Assembly (NCBI RefSeq): GCF_009557455.1
Contig: NZ_CP045651.1
Coordinates: 682,001 to 746,000, forward strand
Direction: 5' to 3'
Source: Alistipes sp. dk3624
Lineage (GTDB): Bacteria; Bacteroidota; Bacteroidia; Bacteroidales; Rikenellaceae
Length of the DNA stretch: 64,000 nucleotides
The translations under genes were made by a program, and so were the position numbers. This document shows, piece after piece, positions 36,444 through 45,918 of this stretch; the first letter of the stretch is position 1; each line of letters opens with the position of its first letter. The notes below the pieces were generated by a model. The model was not told the DNA's origin and did no database searches. It saw only the letters and a program-made list of their open reading frames with translations.

Positions 36444-37865
36444 CTATTTTCCGTCAAAAAATCGCTCGTCGAAATTGATAAAGTACAATTTTTCGGTCGC
36501 CCGTGTGATCGCCGTATAGAGCCACCGCAGCAGGTCGCGACTGATCTGTTCGTCGCCGAACAGCATTTTATCGACGAAAACGCAGCGCCACTGCCCGCCC
36601 TGCGCCTTGTGACACGTCACCGCATAGGCGAACTTCACTTGCATCGCATTGAAGTAAGGATTCTCGCGCACCTGTTTATAGCGCTTCGCCTTCGACGGAA
36701 CGTCGGCGTAATCCTCCGCTACCGCGAAAAACAACCGGCTGCCCTGCTCGCGCGTCAGCGACGGAGAATCGCTGCCGAGCGTGTCGAGCAAAATCTTACA
36801 CTCCAGTTCCAGATCGTCGTAATCCGGGAACGACAACCGGGCCTGCGCGAAACGGAACCCGTAAAAATCTTCGAACTTGCGGATGCGTCTCAGCAGCGCG
36901 GTATCCCCGTTGGCGATAAAATCGACGCTGCACTCCTCCTCGCGTCCGGTATAGTGGTAATTGTTTTTGACCACCATCAGCATATCGCCCGAACCGATCT
37001 CTTCCTCGGCGAACAGTACGTGCCGGCGGATCGCCTCGTTAAAACGGTTGGCCCGTTTATTCGACCGCGTGATGACGATCGTCTCTTCCATGCCGTACCT
37101 GTCGTAAGCGCCCTGGATCGCCTCAAGGATATCCCCGCCGTCGACGGCCTCCACATCGTCGAACGAAGTGTCGAAAAGCGGAATATCGATAATCCCGGCT
37201 TCCAGCATACACCTCACGAGCGTTGCATTGAACAGAATGCCGGAATCGGCCTCCTGCCGCACCACGTCGTCCAGCAGAGCGGCTTCGGCCGTCCCGTACA
37301 CGCTCATTTTCTGCGGATCGAGCGCCGGACTGCCGTCGTGACCCACCGGGGGCAACTGCGCGCTGTCGCCGACGACGATCAGCCGGCAGTCGCAGCCCTT
37401 GCGGATGTAGGCGATCAGGTCTTCGAGCAACTGCCCGGAGCCGAATATCGAACCGTCGGACGAATAATTGGACAGCATCGACGCCTCGTCGACGATAAAT
37501 ACGGCCCCCTTCTCTTTATTATAGTCGAGCGAAAAGGAAGCGTCCTCGGAAGCCAGCGATTTCTGCCGGTAAATCTTCTTATGGATGGTGTAGGCTTTCG
37601 CTCCGGCGTAACGGCTCATCACCTTGGCAGCCCGCCCCGTAGGCGCCAGCAGGATCGTCCTGACCCGAAGTCCGGACAAAGTTTTCACCAACGCGGCGAT
37701 CAGCGAAGTCTTTCCCGTTCCGGCGTATCCGTTCAGGATAAAAATCCGATCCTGCGCATCGCCGCAGAGGAACCCGCCGAGGCGATCGATCGCATTTTTC
37801 TGCGCGGGAGTTGGCTCGAATGCGAAATTCTCGTAAATTTGGGAGGCGATATGTTCTGCTAACAT
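36444..37865 (-). CDS. RecD-like ATP-dependent DNA helicase (superfamily 1B)
   Basis: 473 residues. Walker A GYAGTGKTS at 46-54, motif Ia LAPTGRAAKVM, Walker B FIVDEASML, GDSAQLPPVG (motif III), and VTCHKAQGGQW, LYTAITRA near the C terminus (motifs V and VI). This is the compact RecD2/Dda-like form without RecBC; such helicases act in recombination or replication restart. Encoded just upstream of mutS; they could be co-transcribed. Confidence 0.9.
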   Translation of the reverse strand: MLAEHIASQIYENFAFEPTPAQKNAIDRLGGFLCGDAQDRIFILNGYAGTGKTSLIAALVKTLSGLRVRTILLAPTGRAAKVMSRYAGAKAYTIHKKIYRQKSLASEDASFSLDYNKEKGAVFIVDEASMLSNYSSDGSIFGSGQLLEDLIAYIRKGCDCRLIVVGDSAQLPPVGHDGSPALDPQKMSVYGTAEAALLDDVVRQEADSGILFNATLVRCMLEAGIIDIPLFDTSFDDVEAVDGGDILEAIQGAYDRYGMEETIVITRSNKRANRFNEAIRRHVLFAEEEIGSGDMLMVVKNNYHYTGREEECSVDFIANGDTALLRRIRKFEDFYGFRFAQARLSFPDYDDLELECKILLDTLGSDSPSLTREQGSRLFFAVAEDYADVPSKAKRYKQVRENPYFNAMQVKFAYAVTCHKAQGGQWRCVFVDKMLFGDEQISRDLLRWLYTAITRATEKLYFINFDERFFDGK

Positions 37866-38041
37866 GGGCGTTATTGAGTTGCGGACGACACAACGGCCGG
37901 AGTATCCGGACTTTCGGACAACGGCCGGCCGACCGTTACAAATTTACGTCAATATTTCCGGGGTTGAAAACGATTTTTCCGGATTTATTCCGGCGGCACA
38001 GTCGAAAACCGGTATTTTAAAACGATGAAATTACACGAACG

Positions 38042-38806
38042 ATGGAAACGACCGACGCGCCCGACAGGCTGCTGATCCAGTTTTCGGACGGAAGGTTCGC
38101 CTTCTGCCCGGTGTCCGGCGGAAAGATCGGAACGCTGGCGTCCTGCCCGCTGCCGCACGGCGAAGAACAGGCCGACGCGCTGCGGTCGCTGCTGCGACAG
38201 AAAGCGCTGCAATGCCCGGAAGGCGGGGCGACCGTATTGTACGACACCGACCGGGTTTGCCTGATCCCGGCCGAATATTACCGGGAGGAAGACGCCGAGC
38301 GGTACATGACCCTGTCCGGCATTCCAGGCGAAGCGGAACGCCGCACGGTCGCCACCGCGCCGCGCGACGGGAAGATCGCGCTGATAAGCATCGCACGCAC
38401 AATATACGACTGCCTGCATTCGGCTTACGGAGATCGGCTCGCTTATACGCATCCGCTGCTCGAAAGCGCTGTCCGGCACGCCCGGAAACCGCTGCTTGCG
38501 GCGGCGCTGACCCGCAGCTTCGTTCACCTGTCGGCCTACGACGGGGAGCTGTTATTCGCCGAAACCCTGCCGCGCCACAGCGATGCCGACCTGCTTTATT
38601 ACCTCGGCGCCCTGACAAAAATATATGCCGGAACGAATTTCCGGATCGAAATTTCCGGGACGGACGCCCCTCAACTGCGCCGCGCCGCGGCCCGTTATTT
38701 CCGCCGTACGCGGCTTTTCCGCCCGTCCGTAAACCGATCCGTCGCAGGCAGCGAAAACGTATGCGACTTCACCCATCTGATCCGTCTGAACCATGAGAAT
38801 CATTAG
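38042..38806 (+). CDS. DUF3822 family protein
   Basis: 254 residues of the Bacteroidota-specific DUF3822 family, recognisable by its position before rsmD and by an ASKHA-like layout (LLIQFSDGRFAFCPV near the start, LTRSFVHLSAYDGELLF in the middle, FYLGAL-type ILYYLGALTKIY segment). No catalytic residues can be named. The rsmD ATG lies inside the last 14 bases of this gene, so the two are translationally coupled. Confidence 0.78.
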   Translation: METTDAPDRLLIQFSDGRFAFCPVSGGKIGTLASCPLPHGEEQADALRSLLRQKALQCPEGGATVLYDTDRVCLIPAEYYREEDAERYMTLSGIPGEAERRTVATAPRDGKIALISIARTIYDCLHSAYGDRLAYTHPLLESAVRHARKPLLAAALTRSFVHLSAYDGELLFAETLPRHSDADLLYYLGALTKIYAGTNFRIEISGTDAPQLRRAAARYFRRTRLFRPSVNRSVAGSENVCDFTHLIRLNHENH

Positions 38807-39329
38807 CGGCATCCACCGGGGCCGGGTTATCCAGCCTCCCAAGAACTTGCGCGCGCGGCCTACCACCGATTTCGCCAAGGAGAACCTTTTCAACGTACTG
38901 AACAGCCACCTGGAGATCGAAGGACTCGACGTACTGGATCTTTTTTCGGGAACCGGTTCGATCAGCTACGAATTCGCCTCGCGCGGAGCGGCTTCCGTCG
39001 TATCGGTCGAAATCAACGCCGTGCACCACCAATATATCCGCAACACGGCCAAAAGTTTCGGTTTTACGAATATCCATCCGGTAAAAGCCAATGCGTTTCT
39101 TTACCTGAAAAGCTGCGCCAAACAGTTCGACATCATCTTCGCCGATCCGCCTTACGACATCGAAGGGAGCGAGACGATCCCCGCCGCCGTCTTCGACCGG
39201 CACCTGCTCAGGGAGGGGGGATGGCTGATCCTGGAGCACTCTAAGAACCTGGATGTAAGCCGTTATCCGGGCTTCGCGGAGAGCCGCAGTTACGGGAGCG
39301 TACATTTTTCGATTTTCAAACGCGACTGA
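38793..39329 (+). CDS. rsmD: 16S rRNA (guanine966-N2)-methyltransferase
   Basis: 178 residues. N-terminal MRIISGIHRGRVIQPPK is the RsmD signature, SAM motif I DLFSGTGSISYE and catalytic motif IV FADPPYD are intact. Methylates G966 of 16S rRNA during 30S assembly. Overlaps DUF3822 by 14 bases. Confidence 0.95.
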   Translation: MRIISGIHRGRVIQPPKNLRARPTTDFAKENLFNVLNSHLEIEGLDVLDLFSGTGSISYEFASRGAASVVSVEINAVHHQYIRNTAKSFGFTNIHPVKANAFLYLKSCAKQFDIIFADPPYDIEGSETIPAAVFDRHLLREGGWLILEHSKNLDVSRYPGFAESRSYGSVHFSIFKRD

Positions 39330-39366
39330 CGGCTGGCTGAAAAATTCCTGATTTTTTTCGAAAAAT

Positions 39367-39397
39367 TTTGGAGAATCGAAAAATTACATTACATTTG
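39367..39397 (+). promoter_or_regulatory. Promoter of tRNA-Asp
   Basis: TTTG at 39367-39370 and TACATTTG at 39390-39397 with 19 bases between, a perfect Bacteroidota consensus. The tRNA 5' end is 35 bases downstream. Confidence 0.82.
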
Positions 39398-39432
39398 CAA
39401 CGCAATCAGGGAACAAGATTGCACATCAGTAC

Positions 39433-39506
39433 GGTGTGGTAGTTCAGCTGGTTAGAATGCCTGCCTGTCACGCAGGAGGTCGCGAGTTCGAGTCTCGTCC
39501 ATACCG
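39433..39506 (+). tRNA. tRNA-Asp (anticodon GTC)
   Basis: Acceptor ggtgtgg pairs with ccatacc (39499-39505), discriminator G39506. Anticodon stem cctgc/gcagg around the loop CTGTCAC with GTC, T arm CGCGAGTTCGAGTCTCG. CCA is not encoded. Confidence 0.95.
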
Positions 39507-39540
39507 CAAAAAGTGTCCTTACGGGGCGCTTTTTGTTTTT
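39507..39540 (+). terminator. Terminator after tRNA-Asp
   Basis: 12-bp stem with two G-U pairs (39507-39518 with 39524-39535), 5-base loop, T-rich tail. Confidence 0.75.
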
Positions 39541-39670
39541 ATTTCTGTCGTAAATATTCTGACATAGAGTTTTAAAGACAAGTTACGACTCCCTAAATTC
39601 CCGGCTCCGCAAAAAGGAAGAATCCCTGTAAAATCATTATAATTTGTTTCTGATTTCTACTTAGAAGCCT
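39541..39670. other. Short AT-rich spacer
   Basis: Nothing recognisable between the tRNA terminator and the ferritin terminator. Confidence 0.4.
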
Positions 39671-39710
39671 AAAACCGCGAAGAGGAATCCAGCAGTGGAT
39701 TCCTCTTCGC
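39671..39710 (-). terminator. Terminator of the ferritin-like gene
   Basis: Perfect 15-bp inverted repeat (39677-39691 with 39696-39710) with a 4-base loop and a T4 run on the minus strand, 23 bases after the stop. Confidence 0.85.
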
Positions 39711-39732
39711 AACAGATATCAACGACGCATCG

Positions 39733-40248
39733 CTATTCGCCGGCAGCGGGAGCCGCCATTTGCGTAGCGACGCTTTTGCTACGCTCGATGGATTGCAGCG
39801 CCAGGTAATTGTCCCCGTATTTTTCGAGGTTATCGATCTCCGTTTCGTACTGGTCGAGGTGCACCTCTTCCTCGCCGACCAGGGCTTCGAACATTTTCTT
39901 GGTCACCGAATCGGCGTTCGCCCCGCACTCGTTGGCCCAGTTGTTATAATCGTCCACGCTGCCGGTTTCCATTTCAGCCGCTTTTTTCAGCATCTCCTTC
40001 ACGCAGTGGATTTTTTCGACCGAACCGGACGGGGTCATCTCCACCTCTCCTTTGAGGAACAGAATCCGTTCGGCCAGGCGTTCCACATGCAGCATTTCGT
40101 GGATCGCAGTGCGTTTGAACAGATTGGAAAGCAGGTCGTACCCGTAATCGTCGCAACGGAAGTGAAAATACATATACTGGTTTACAGCCAACAGTTCGTC
40201 GGACACGGCTTTGTTCAGCAATTCGATGCTTTTTTCTTTTTTACTCAT
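39733..40248 (-). CDS. Bacterioferritin-like ferritin family protein
   Basis: 171 residues from the ATG at 40248; a TTG two codons upstream is less likely. Four-helix ferritin fold with diiron ligands in E-x(n)-E..H pairs: LLAVNQYMYFHF on helix A, AIHEMLHVERLAERI on helix B, MFEALVGEEEVHLDQYETEI on helix D. The AVNQYM / EMLHVERLAERI pattern is that of bacterioferritin. A heme Met at the classical position is not obvious. Stores iron and detoxifies peroxide. Own promoter and terminator. Confidence 0.88.
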   Translation of the reverse strand: MSKKEKSIELLNKAVSDELLAVNQYMYFHFRCDDYGYDLLSNLFKRTAIHEMLHVERLAERILFLKGEVEMTPSGSVEKIHCVKEMLKKAAEMETGSVDDYNNWANECGANADSVTKKMFEALVGEEEVHLDQYETEIDNLEKYGDNYLALQSIERSKSVATQMAAPAAGE

Positions 40249-40279
40249 AATCAATAATTTTTACATTGAAACATAATTC

Positions 40280-40311
40280 TAAAAGTACGGGTTTCCCATC
40301 AGAATAACAAA
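40280..40311 (-). promoter_or_regulatory. Promoter of the ferritin-like gene
   Basis: Minus-strand TTTG (40311-40308) and TACTTTTA (40287-40280) with 20 bases between. About 30 bases of leader. Confidence 0.68.
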
Positions 40312-40537
40312 TTTTTCAGCACTTTTAACGTCCGGAACGATCCGTTTCCGTCAAAAACCTCCGAAATACGCATTTTACGCCTTCCGCATCCGGAAATATT
40401 CCGAAAAATACAGATGCAAAAAACCTGAGACGGACTCTTCGGAAAAAATCCGGGTACAAAAAAAACGGAATGGGCGGACGGTTTATCCGATAATTTTTTT
40501 TACCTTTATCCTTATCTATCGAACATTCGAACCCTTA

Positions 40538-42382
40538 ATGAACCGAACTATGAATACCCGTACTTTCCGTTTCGCGCACGGCGCCGACCGCACTGCGCGA
40601 TTAATTTTGTCGCTCTGCACCGTCCTGTGGCTGTCGTCCTGCTCGCAGCGCGAAGGACTGCAAATCACGGCCAATGTTCAACAAATCGACATGGGACGCA
40701 CCGTGCAGATCGAAGCGAGCTACACGCCTTCGCAGGGCGATTCCGTCCGGGAAGTGATTCTGATGCCATACGTCAACGGACGCAGGTGGGGATCGCACGA
40801 ATTTCCGGACAGCAACGGCAGGGCGCTGTTGCTGCTGCCGTTGCCAAACGTCGGCACGGCCGAAATCGAGGTGGTGGCCGTACCGCGCGACACGTCGCTG
40901 TGGTGCGGGCTGAAAGATTACAGGCCCTACCTGACCGGCAGGCCGATGCCGAACGCCGGACTGCATTCCAATAAAATCGACGTCGACGTCCGCCGCCGCG
41001 ACATTCCGCAGCGACCGGAACATCCGACCGCATTCGTATCGCAATGGGAGCCGTGGTTCGCTCCGGGCAGCATGTGGACGACGGCTCAGGCCGTTCCGCT
41101 GGTCGGCTTTTACGACTTTACCGATCCCGACGTGATCCGTCAGCACCTGCTGTGGCTGATGGATTCGGGCGCCGACGCCGTGTTGTTCGACTGGTCGAAC
41201 CATATCTGGGATTGCAAGCACTGGGACGAACGCGGCGACGGAGTGAACGCCATCGTGCACAACACCGAACTGGCGCTCGAAGTGATGGCCGACATGCGCG
41301 ACGAGGGTCTTCCCGTTCCGCAGGCGATCATCATGCCGGGCCTGAGCAACGGCCCCCCGGCGACGATGGAAGCGCTGAACGAAGAGCTGAACTGGATCTA
41401 CCAATACATGGTGCGCAATCCCCGTTTCAAAGGATTGTGGTACGAATACGACGGAAAACCGTTGACCGTCATTCTGGATACGGGAGCCATGGGCGTCAAG
41501 GAGGGCAAGACCGAAACGGCCTTCCGCGTTCCGTTTTTCAAGCAGACGCTCGGATGGACGGCCGAACAGATCGACGACCTGCGCCGACGAAATCCTCCGG
41601 TAGACAGCTCGCGCTTTACGATCCGCTGGATGTCGTCGCAAAACCAACTGACCGGACACGATAAGTTGGGGTATTGGAGCTGGATGGACGGTTCGCTGAA
41701 ACCGACCGTGACCTATAAAGGGGACGTGGCCGAATGCACGACGGTCAATCCGGCCTGTTTCGCCGAAAACGGCTGGAAGGCGCCCGAAGCATGGGGCCGC
41801 CGGGACGGATGGACATACCTCGAATCGTTCAAAACCGCCCTCGAACACCGTCCGCGCATGGTAATGTTGCACCAATTCAACGAATTTACCGGTCAGGGAT
41901 CGCACGGGTACGGGCCGGACAAGGATATTTTCGTGGACAGTTACAGCGTCGAATACAGCGACGATTACGAACCGGTATCGCTGACGGCCCCCGGATTCCG
42001 CGGCGACAACGGCGGATGGGGTTTCTATTACCTGAACCTGACCCGGGCGCTGGTCGATATCTACAACGGGCAGGCGGACGATGTTACCGTCATGGCCGTA
42101 GCGCCCGTTCACTGTAAGGACGGGAAAATATCGGTACACTGGACGACCGTCGGCGTGCAGCCCGAAAGTTTCACCGTAGCCATCGACGGGCAGACGGTCG
42201 AGACGGCGGCGGGCGGAACGGGCGTTTCGCTCTCCAGCGAAGGACTGACCCCGGGCGACCACCTGCTGACCGTTACGGCCAACGGAGTCGGCACCCGCTA
42301 CGCGCTGTCCCCTTACGATCTGGATACGCCGTCCGCGGAACCGATGCCCGTAGAAGTAAGCAAAAAATTCAGGGTCGAATAG
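40538..42382 (+). CDS. Exported GH71/GH99-like glycoside hydrolase lipoprotein
   Basis: 614 residues with a lipoprotein-type signal (LILSLCTVLWLSSCSQ, Cys near residue 35). An N-terminal Ig-like region (about 40-150) precedes a TIM-barrel-like domain (about 165-500) with features of the GH71/99 clan: VSQWEPWFAPGSMW, GADAVLFDWSNHIWDCKHW, LWYEYDGKPL and LHQFNEFTGQ. A short beta domain closes the protein (DGKISVHWTTVGVQPESFTV). Catalytic residues cannot be fixed by eye. An alternate ATG at 40550 exists. No SusCD or other PUL genes adjoin. Alternative: an unclassified alpha/beta-barrel lipoprotein. Confidence 0.62.
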   Translation: MNRTMNTRTFRFAHGADRTARLILSLCTVLWLSSCSQREGLQITANVQQIDMGRTVQIEASYTPSQGDSVREVILMPYVNGRRWGSHEFPDSNGRALLLLPLPNVGTAEIEVVAVPRDTSLWCGLKDYRPYLTGRPMPNAGLHSNKIDVDVRRRDIPQRPEHPTAFVSQWEPWFAPGSMWTTAQAVPLVGFYDFTDPDVIRQHLLWLMDSGADAVLFDWSNHIWDCKHWDERGDGVNAIVHNTELALEVMADMRDEGLPVPQAIIMPGLSNGPPATMEALNEELNWIYQYMVRNPRFKGLWYEYDGKPLTVILDTGAMGVKEGKTETAFRVPFFKQTLGWTAEQIDDLRRRNPPVDSSRFTIRWMSSQNQLTGHDKLGYWSWMDGSLKPTVTYKGDVAECTTVNPACFAENGWKAPEAWGRRDGWTYLESFKTALEHRPRMVMLHQFNEFTGQGSHGYGPDKDIFVDSYSVEYSDDYEPVSLTAPGFRGDNGGWGFYYLNLTRALVDIYNGQADDVTVMAVAPVHCKDGKISVHWTTVGVQPESFTVAIDGQTVETAAGGTGVSLSSEGLTPGDHLLTVTANGVGTRYALSPYDLDTPSAEPMPVEVSKKFRVE

Positions 42383-42400
42383 ACACGAACGGCGCGCGGC

Positions 42401-42431
42401 TTTCGTCGTATCGGCTTTTTTTGTATTTTTG
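42401..42431 (+). promoter_or_regulatory. Promoter of the LysM gene
   Basis: TTTC at 42401-42404 and TATTTTTG at 42424-42431 with 19 bases between. The ATG follows 20 bases later. Confidence 0.65.
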
Positions 42432-42451
42432 CGGGTAACTTTGAACCTGGG

Positions 42452-44254
42452 ATGAAAAAGATATTGCTGTTTATCGTTTGCTGGATAGTGGCCGCGGCTA
42501 CCGTTCAGGCACAAAATCAAACGCAGAAATCGACGAGCATCGTCACGATCGGCGGAGAGAGCTACTACGTACACACCGTAAAACCGGGAGACACGTTCTA
42601 CTCGCTCTGTAAAGTGTACGACACCGACGAAGACTCCATCCGGGCGAGCAACCCGCACGTCGCCGACGGTCTGCAGGCCGACCAGGTAATCAAGATCCCG
42701 GTCGTCAAAGCGTCCGAGAAACCGCTTTCCGACCGTAAAAGGAAACGTCTGTTCGATATCCATACCGTCAACCAGGGCGAAACCGCCTACTCGATCGCCA
42801 AACGCTACGGCGTAGGACTCGACGTACTGATGGAAGACAACGAAGGTTTCGACCCGGCGCACCTGTCGATCGGCCAGCAAATCAACATCCGCAAGGCGAG
42901 CCAGGGCAAAAGCGACACCGAAGAGATCGAGGAGCAGATCGAATCCTACAAAGACGCGCTGAACAGCGTATCCGACCGTTTCACCCACCACGTCGTGGAA
43001 AAAGGCGAAACGCTCTATTCGCTCGGCAAACGCTTCGGTCTGCCGGTCGATTCGATCGCGGCCTACAACGAACCGATCCTGAAAGACGGACTGAAAGAGG
43101 GAAGCATCCTGCGTGTCCCGATCCCGCAGCAAGGAACCGACCGACCGGTACGGGATTCCCTGCCGCAGCATCCGGGAACGGAACCGGCAACGGAAAGCGC
43201 ATCGATCAGGCCGGTCGACGTAACCGGCGTCATTAAAGTGGCCATGTTGCTCCCGCTGAAAGGAGCCGGCGTGTCGGGACGCCAGTTCCTGGAATTTTAC
43301 CAGGGAGCGCTGCTGGCCCTCGAAGAACTGAAAACCTCGGGCATTTCGGTCAAAGTCGACCTGTTCAATACCGGCAAATCGGCCGCCGAAACAGCCGAAA
43401 TCCTGCAACAGCCCGAACTGCAAAACGCCAACCTGATCATCGGCCCGGTCTACGACGAATGTTTTCCGCCGGTCGCGGCATTCGCCGCACAGCACGGCAT
43501 TCCGGTCGTATCGCCGCTGGCCGTCGTGGAAAGCGTCGACAGTCCGTTGCTGTTCCAGGCCGCGCCGGGGCCTTCGGTCAAGAACGACAAGCTGCGTAAC
43601 GAATTCGCGGGAGACAAAAATGTCATCGTGATTTCTGCGACCGGTAACGATTCGGAATTCGCGGCCGAGATACAGCCGTTGATCCCGCAGGGAGCGCACC
43701 GCTTCAACTATGTCAAAGGCATGGGCGGAACGGCCCTCGAAGGGTTGCTCAGCGGAGAAAAAGAAAACGTGATCGTCGTGCTGGCTTCGGATGAAACGAA
43801 TATCGACGGAATTCTGGCTTACGTCAGTTCGGTGCAAAACAGCCTGACTTCGCGAAGCATTAAGAATCCGGCGATCCGGGTTATCGGGAGTTCGCGCTGG
43901 GCCCGGCTGCAGAATATCGAAAGAAACCTGTTCTTCAAGCTGAACCTGCGCTATGTCACCTCTTATCATGCAGACCGGGGCAACGAACGGGTACTCAATT
44001 TCGACCGCCGTTACGTATCGGCTTTCAATTCGCTTCCGAGCCTGTACGCATACCGGGGGTACGACATCGCGAAACTTTTCATCGGCGGCATCAAAATGCA
44101 CGGGGCCGACTTCGCGTCGTTCCTGAACCGTGCCGAACTGCCGCTGCTGCAAACGCCCTATCGCTTCGTTCAGAAAAGCCCCGGACACAAATACGAGAAC
44201 GACGAGTGGGCGCTCGTTTGCTACAATAACAATTACACGATCGAAGTCAAATAG
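42452..44254 (+). CDS. LysM-repeat protein fused to a periplasmic-binding-protein domain
   Basis: 600 residues. Signal peptide 1-20 (ATVQAQ). Three LysM domains at about 39-83 (HTVKPGDTFYSLCKVYD), 102-147 (HTVNQGETAYSIAKRYG) and 178-225 (HVVEKGETLYSLGKRFG) bind peptidoglycan. From about 261 a type I periplasmic binding fold follows: IKVAMLLPLKGAG, FYQGALLALEEL, NLIIGPVYDECFPPVAAFA and PVVSPLA. Such LysM-PBP fusions are widespread in Bacteroidota but have no assigned function; a wall-anchored sensor or amidase activator (as LpoA, which shares the PBP fold) is conceivable (inference). Confidence 0.88.
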   Translation: MKKILLFIVCWIVAAATVQAQNQTQKSTSIVTIGGESYYVHTVKPGDTFYSLCKVYDTDEDSIRASNPHVADGLQADQVIKIPVVKASEKPLSDRKRKRLFDIHTVNQGETAYSIAKRYGVGLDVLMEDNEGFDPAHLSIGQQINIRKASQGKSDTEEIEEQIESYKDALNSVSDRFTHHVVEKGETLYSLGKRFGLPVDSIAAYNEPILKDGLKEGSILRVPIPQQGTDRPVRDSLPQHPGTEPATESASIRPVDVTGVIKVAMLLPLKGAGVSGRQFLEFYQGALLALEELKTSGISVKVDLFNTGKSAAETAEILQQPELQNANLIIGPVYDECFPPVAAFAAQHGIPVVSPLAVVESVDSPLLFQAAPGPSVKNDKLRNEFAGDKNVIVISATGNDSEFAAEIQPLIPQGAHRFNYVKGMGGTALEGLLSGEKENVIVVLASDETNIDGILAYVSSVQNSLTSRSIKNPAIRVIGSSRWARLQNIERNLFFKLNLRYVTSYHADRGNERVLNFDRRYVSAFNSLPSLYAYRGYDIAKLFIGGIKMHGADFASFLNRAELPLLQTPYRFVQKSPGHKYENDEWALVCYNNNYTIEVK

Positions 44255-44288
44255 TTTGTCGGCGAACTAAAGCGATCCCCGGACAGTA

Positions 44289-44341
44289 CCGACAAATCGC
44301 CCATCCGCCGAGGGCCCCTCGGCGGATGGGCGATTTGTCGG
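44289..44341. terminator. 25-bp perfect hairpin
   Basis: 44289-44313 pairs perfectly with 44317-44341 around a 3-base loop. It follows the LysM gene by 34 bases but lacks a T tract and ends only 10 bases before TATCTTTG (44352-44359), the probable -7 box of the next gene. Works as terminator or processing structure; a role in regulating the next gene is possible. Confidence 0.65.
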
Positions 44342-44383
44342 ATTATTGTGCTATCTTTGGCGATCAATCAAACCAATCGTATC

Positions 44384-45898
44384 ATGCGCATCACACTCCT
44401 GCTGCTCTCCGCCTTGCTGATCTGCTCCTGTTCCCGGCAAGCGGATCCCTGGCAAACCGGCCGCGTCGTAATCGCCGGCAAAATTCGTCATTTCGACGAA
44501 CATCCCGACCGTAAGGACATCGGATTCGGATTCAACGGCCTGCTGAAACAGAGCGGCCAGAATACGCTGAAAGTATCGGCGGACGCAGAAGGCGCCTTTC
44601 GCATGGAAACCCTGCTGGGCTACCCGCAGGAAGTGCTGATGAACTACCGGCAGACCCACCGCCTGTGCCTCGCTCCGGGCGACAGCCTCTACATCGAACT
44701 CGACGCCCGCATCTGGAACGATACGATCCGCGACGGAACAGTTCCGGAGTCTGTCATCACGTTCGCCGGAAACGAACGCGCGGCGGCGCTGAACCGGGAT
44801 ATGGCCGATCTACAGCAATATTACCAACCGCTGCGGCTGAAATACACGGGTGAAAACAGCATGGAACAGGCCATCCGCAAATATTCGCCGGAAGAGTTCG
44901 AAACCTTCGCCGATAGCAAAGAGCGGGAATACCGCGACGTATGGAACCGGTTCCGCAAAGAGCACCGTCCCGTCAAAGAGCTGAACGCATGGGTGGAAGA
45001 CATGCTGCGATACGGAACGTGGCAGGCAAAATTGACTTACGCCAACATTTGTCAGGTGATCAAACAGCAAAATCCGGAAGCCCAGGCGCCGGAACTGCCG
45101 AAGAATTTCATTCGCTTTGTAAAAAGCTACGATCCCGACGATAACCGGATCGTCACGATGGAGCACGCCGCCTTCCTGGATATGTACAATCAATACCTGC
45201 TTGAGTCGATCTACCGCGAAATGGACGACAATCCGGCAATCAAATCCGACGACGACGCGCTGCAATTCCTGCAAAAGCGTCTGGGAGAGAAAACGTCTGG
45301 ATTCACCGAAGAGTTGATCCGCTGCCGGTTTTACCTCGAGATGCTGCCCAACGCACCGACCGATATCCTGAACAGATACATCGCGCCGGAACAATTCGCC
45401 AACGCCTACATGCGCGAAAAAATGCAGGCCGCCAACGACGAACTGAACGCTGTGTTGAACAGAGAACCCGCCGAAGGAACGCAACTGATCGAACCCGACT
45501 CGACGATCCGCGGGAACCTGTTCGAATCGATCGTCGCCGACCACGCGGGCAAGGTCGTTTACGTCGATTTCTGGGCACCGTGGTGCGGACCGTGCATGGC
45601 CGAAATGCCGTTCTCGCTGGAACTACAGCAACACTACCAGAATAAGAACGTCGTTTTCGTATTCCTCTGCGGACAATGCCCGAACGATCAGTGGCGCAGG
45701 ACGGTTCTCGCCGAAAAGCTGACCGGAATCCACTACAAGCCGACTTCGGAGCAGATCAACGAACTTTATACGCAATTCGGAATCGAAGGAATTCCGCACT
45801 ATATGCTAGTCGACAGGAATGGGAAAATCGTTTCCCACAACGCACCGCGTCCCAGCGAGAAGGACCGGATCGTCGAAGAAATCGATAAACTGTTGTAA
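44384..45898 (+). CDS. TlpA-like thioredoxin-domain lipoprotein
   Basis: 504 residues from the ATG at 44384, which places a lipoprotein-type signal (LLLLSALLICSCSRQ) at the N terminus; an upstream in-frame start would bury it. Residues about 25-375 are a Bacteroidota-specific helical region of the kind found before TlpA domains. The C-terminal thioredoxin fold has VYVDFWAPWCGPCMAEMP with the CxxC at about 400-403 and a cis-Pro segment GIPHYMLVD. Periplasmic thiol-disulfide exchange, most likely reducing. The phosphoesterase gene starts 20 bases later. Confidence 0.88.
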   Translation: MRITLLLLSALLICSCSRQADPWQTGRVVIAGKIRHFDEHPDRKDIGFGFNGLLKQSGQNTLKVSADAEGAFRMETLLGYPQEVLMNYRQTHRLCLAPGDSLYIELDARIWNDTIRDGTVPESVITFAGNERAAALNRDMADLQQYYQPLRLKYTGENSMEQAIRKYSPEEFETFADSKEREYRDVWNRFRKEHRPVKELNAWVEDMLRYGTWQAKLTYANICQVIKQQNPEAQAPELPKNFIRFVKSYDPDDNRIVTMEHAAFLDMYNQYLLESIYREMDDNPAIKSDDDALQFLQKRLGEKTSGFTEELIRCRFYLEMLPNAPTDILNRYIAPEQFANAYMREKMQAANDELNAVLNREPAEGTQLIEPDSTIRGNLFESIVADHAGKVVYVDFWAPWCGPCMAEMPFSLELQQHYQNKNVVFVFLCGQCPNDQWRRTVLAEKLTGIHYKPTSEQINELYTQFGIEGIPHYMLVDRNGKIVSHNAPRPSEKDRIVEEIDKLL

Positions 45899-45918
45899 AA
45901 CCAGCCCCCATCGCAGCG

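Noticed and set aside
34919-36478. 519-codon plus-strand frame over mutS
   Set aside because: Antisense shadow of mutS, whose domains are all in place.
40601-44188. 1195-codon open frame on the minus strand across the GH71/99-like and LysM genes
   Set aside because: Antisense shadow of GC-rich codon use; spans two real genes with recognisable domains and has itself no motif or start.
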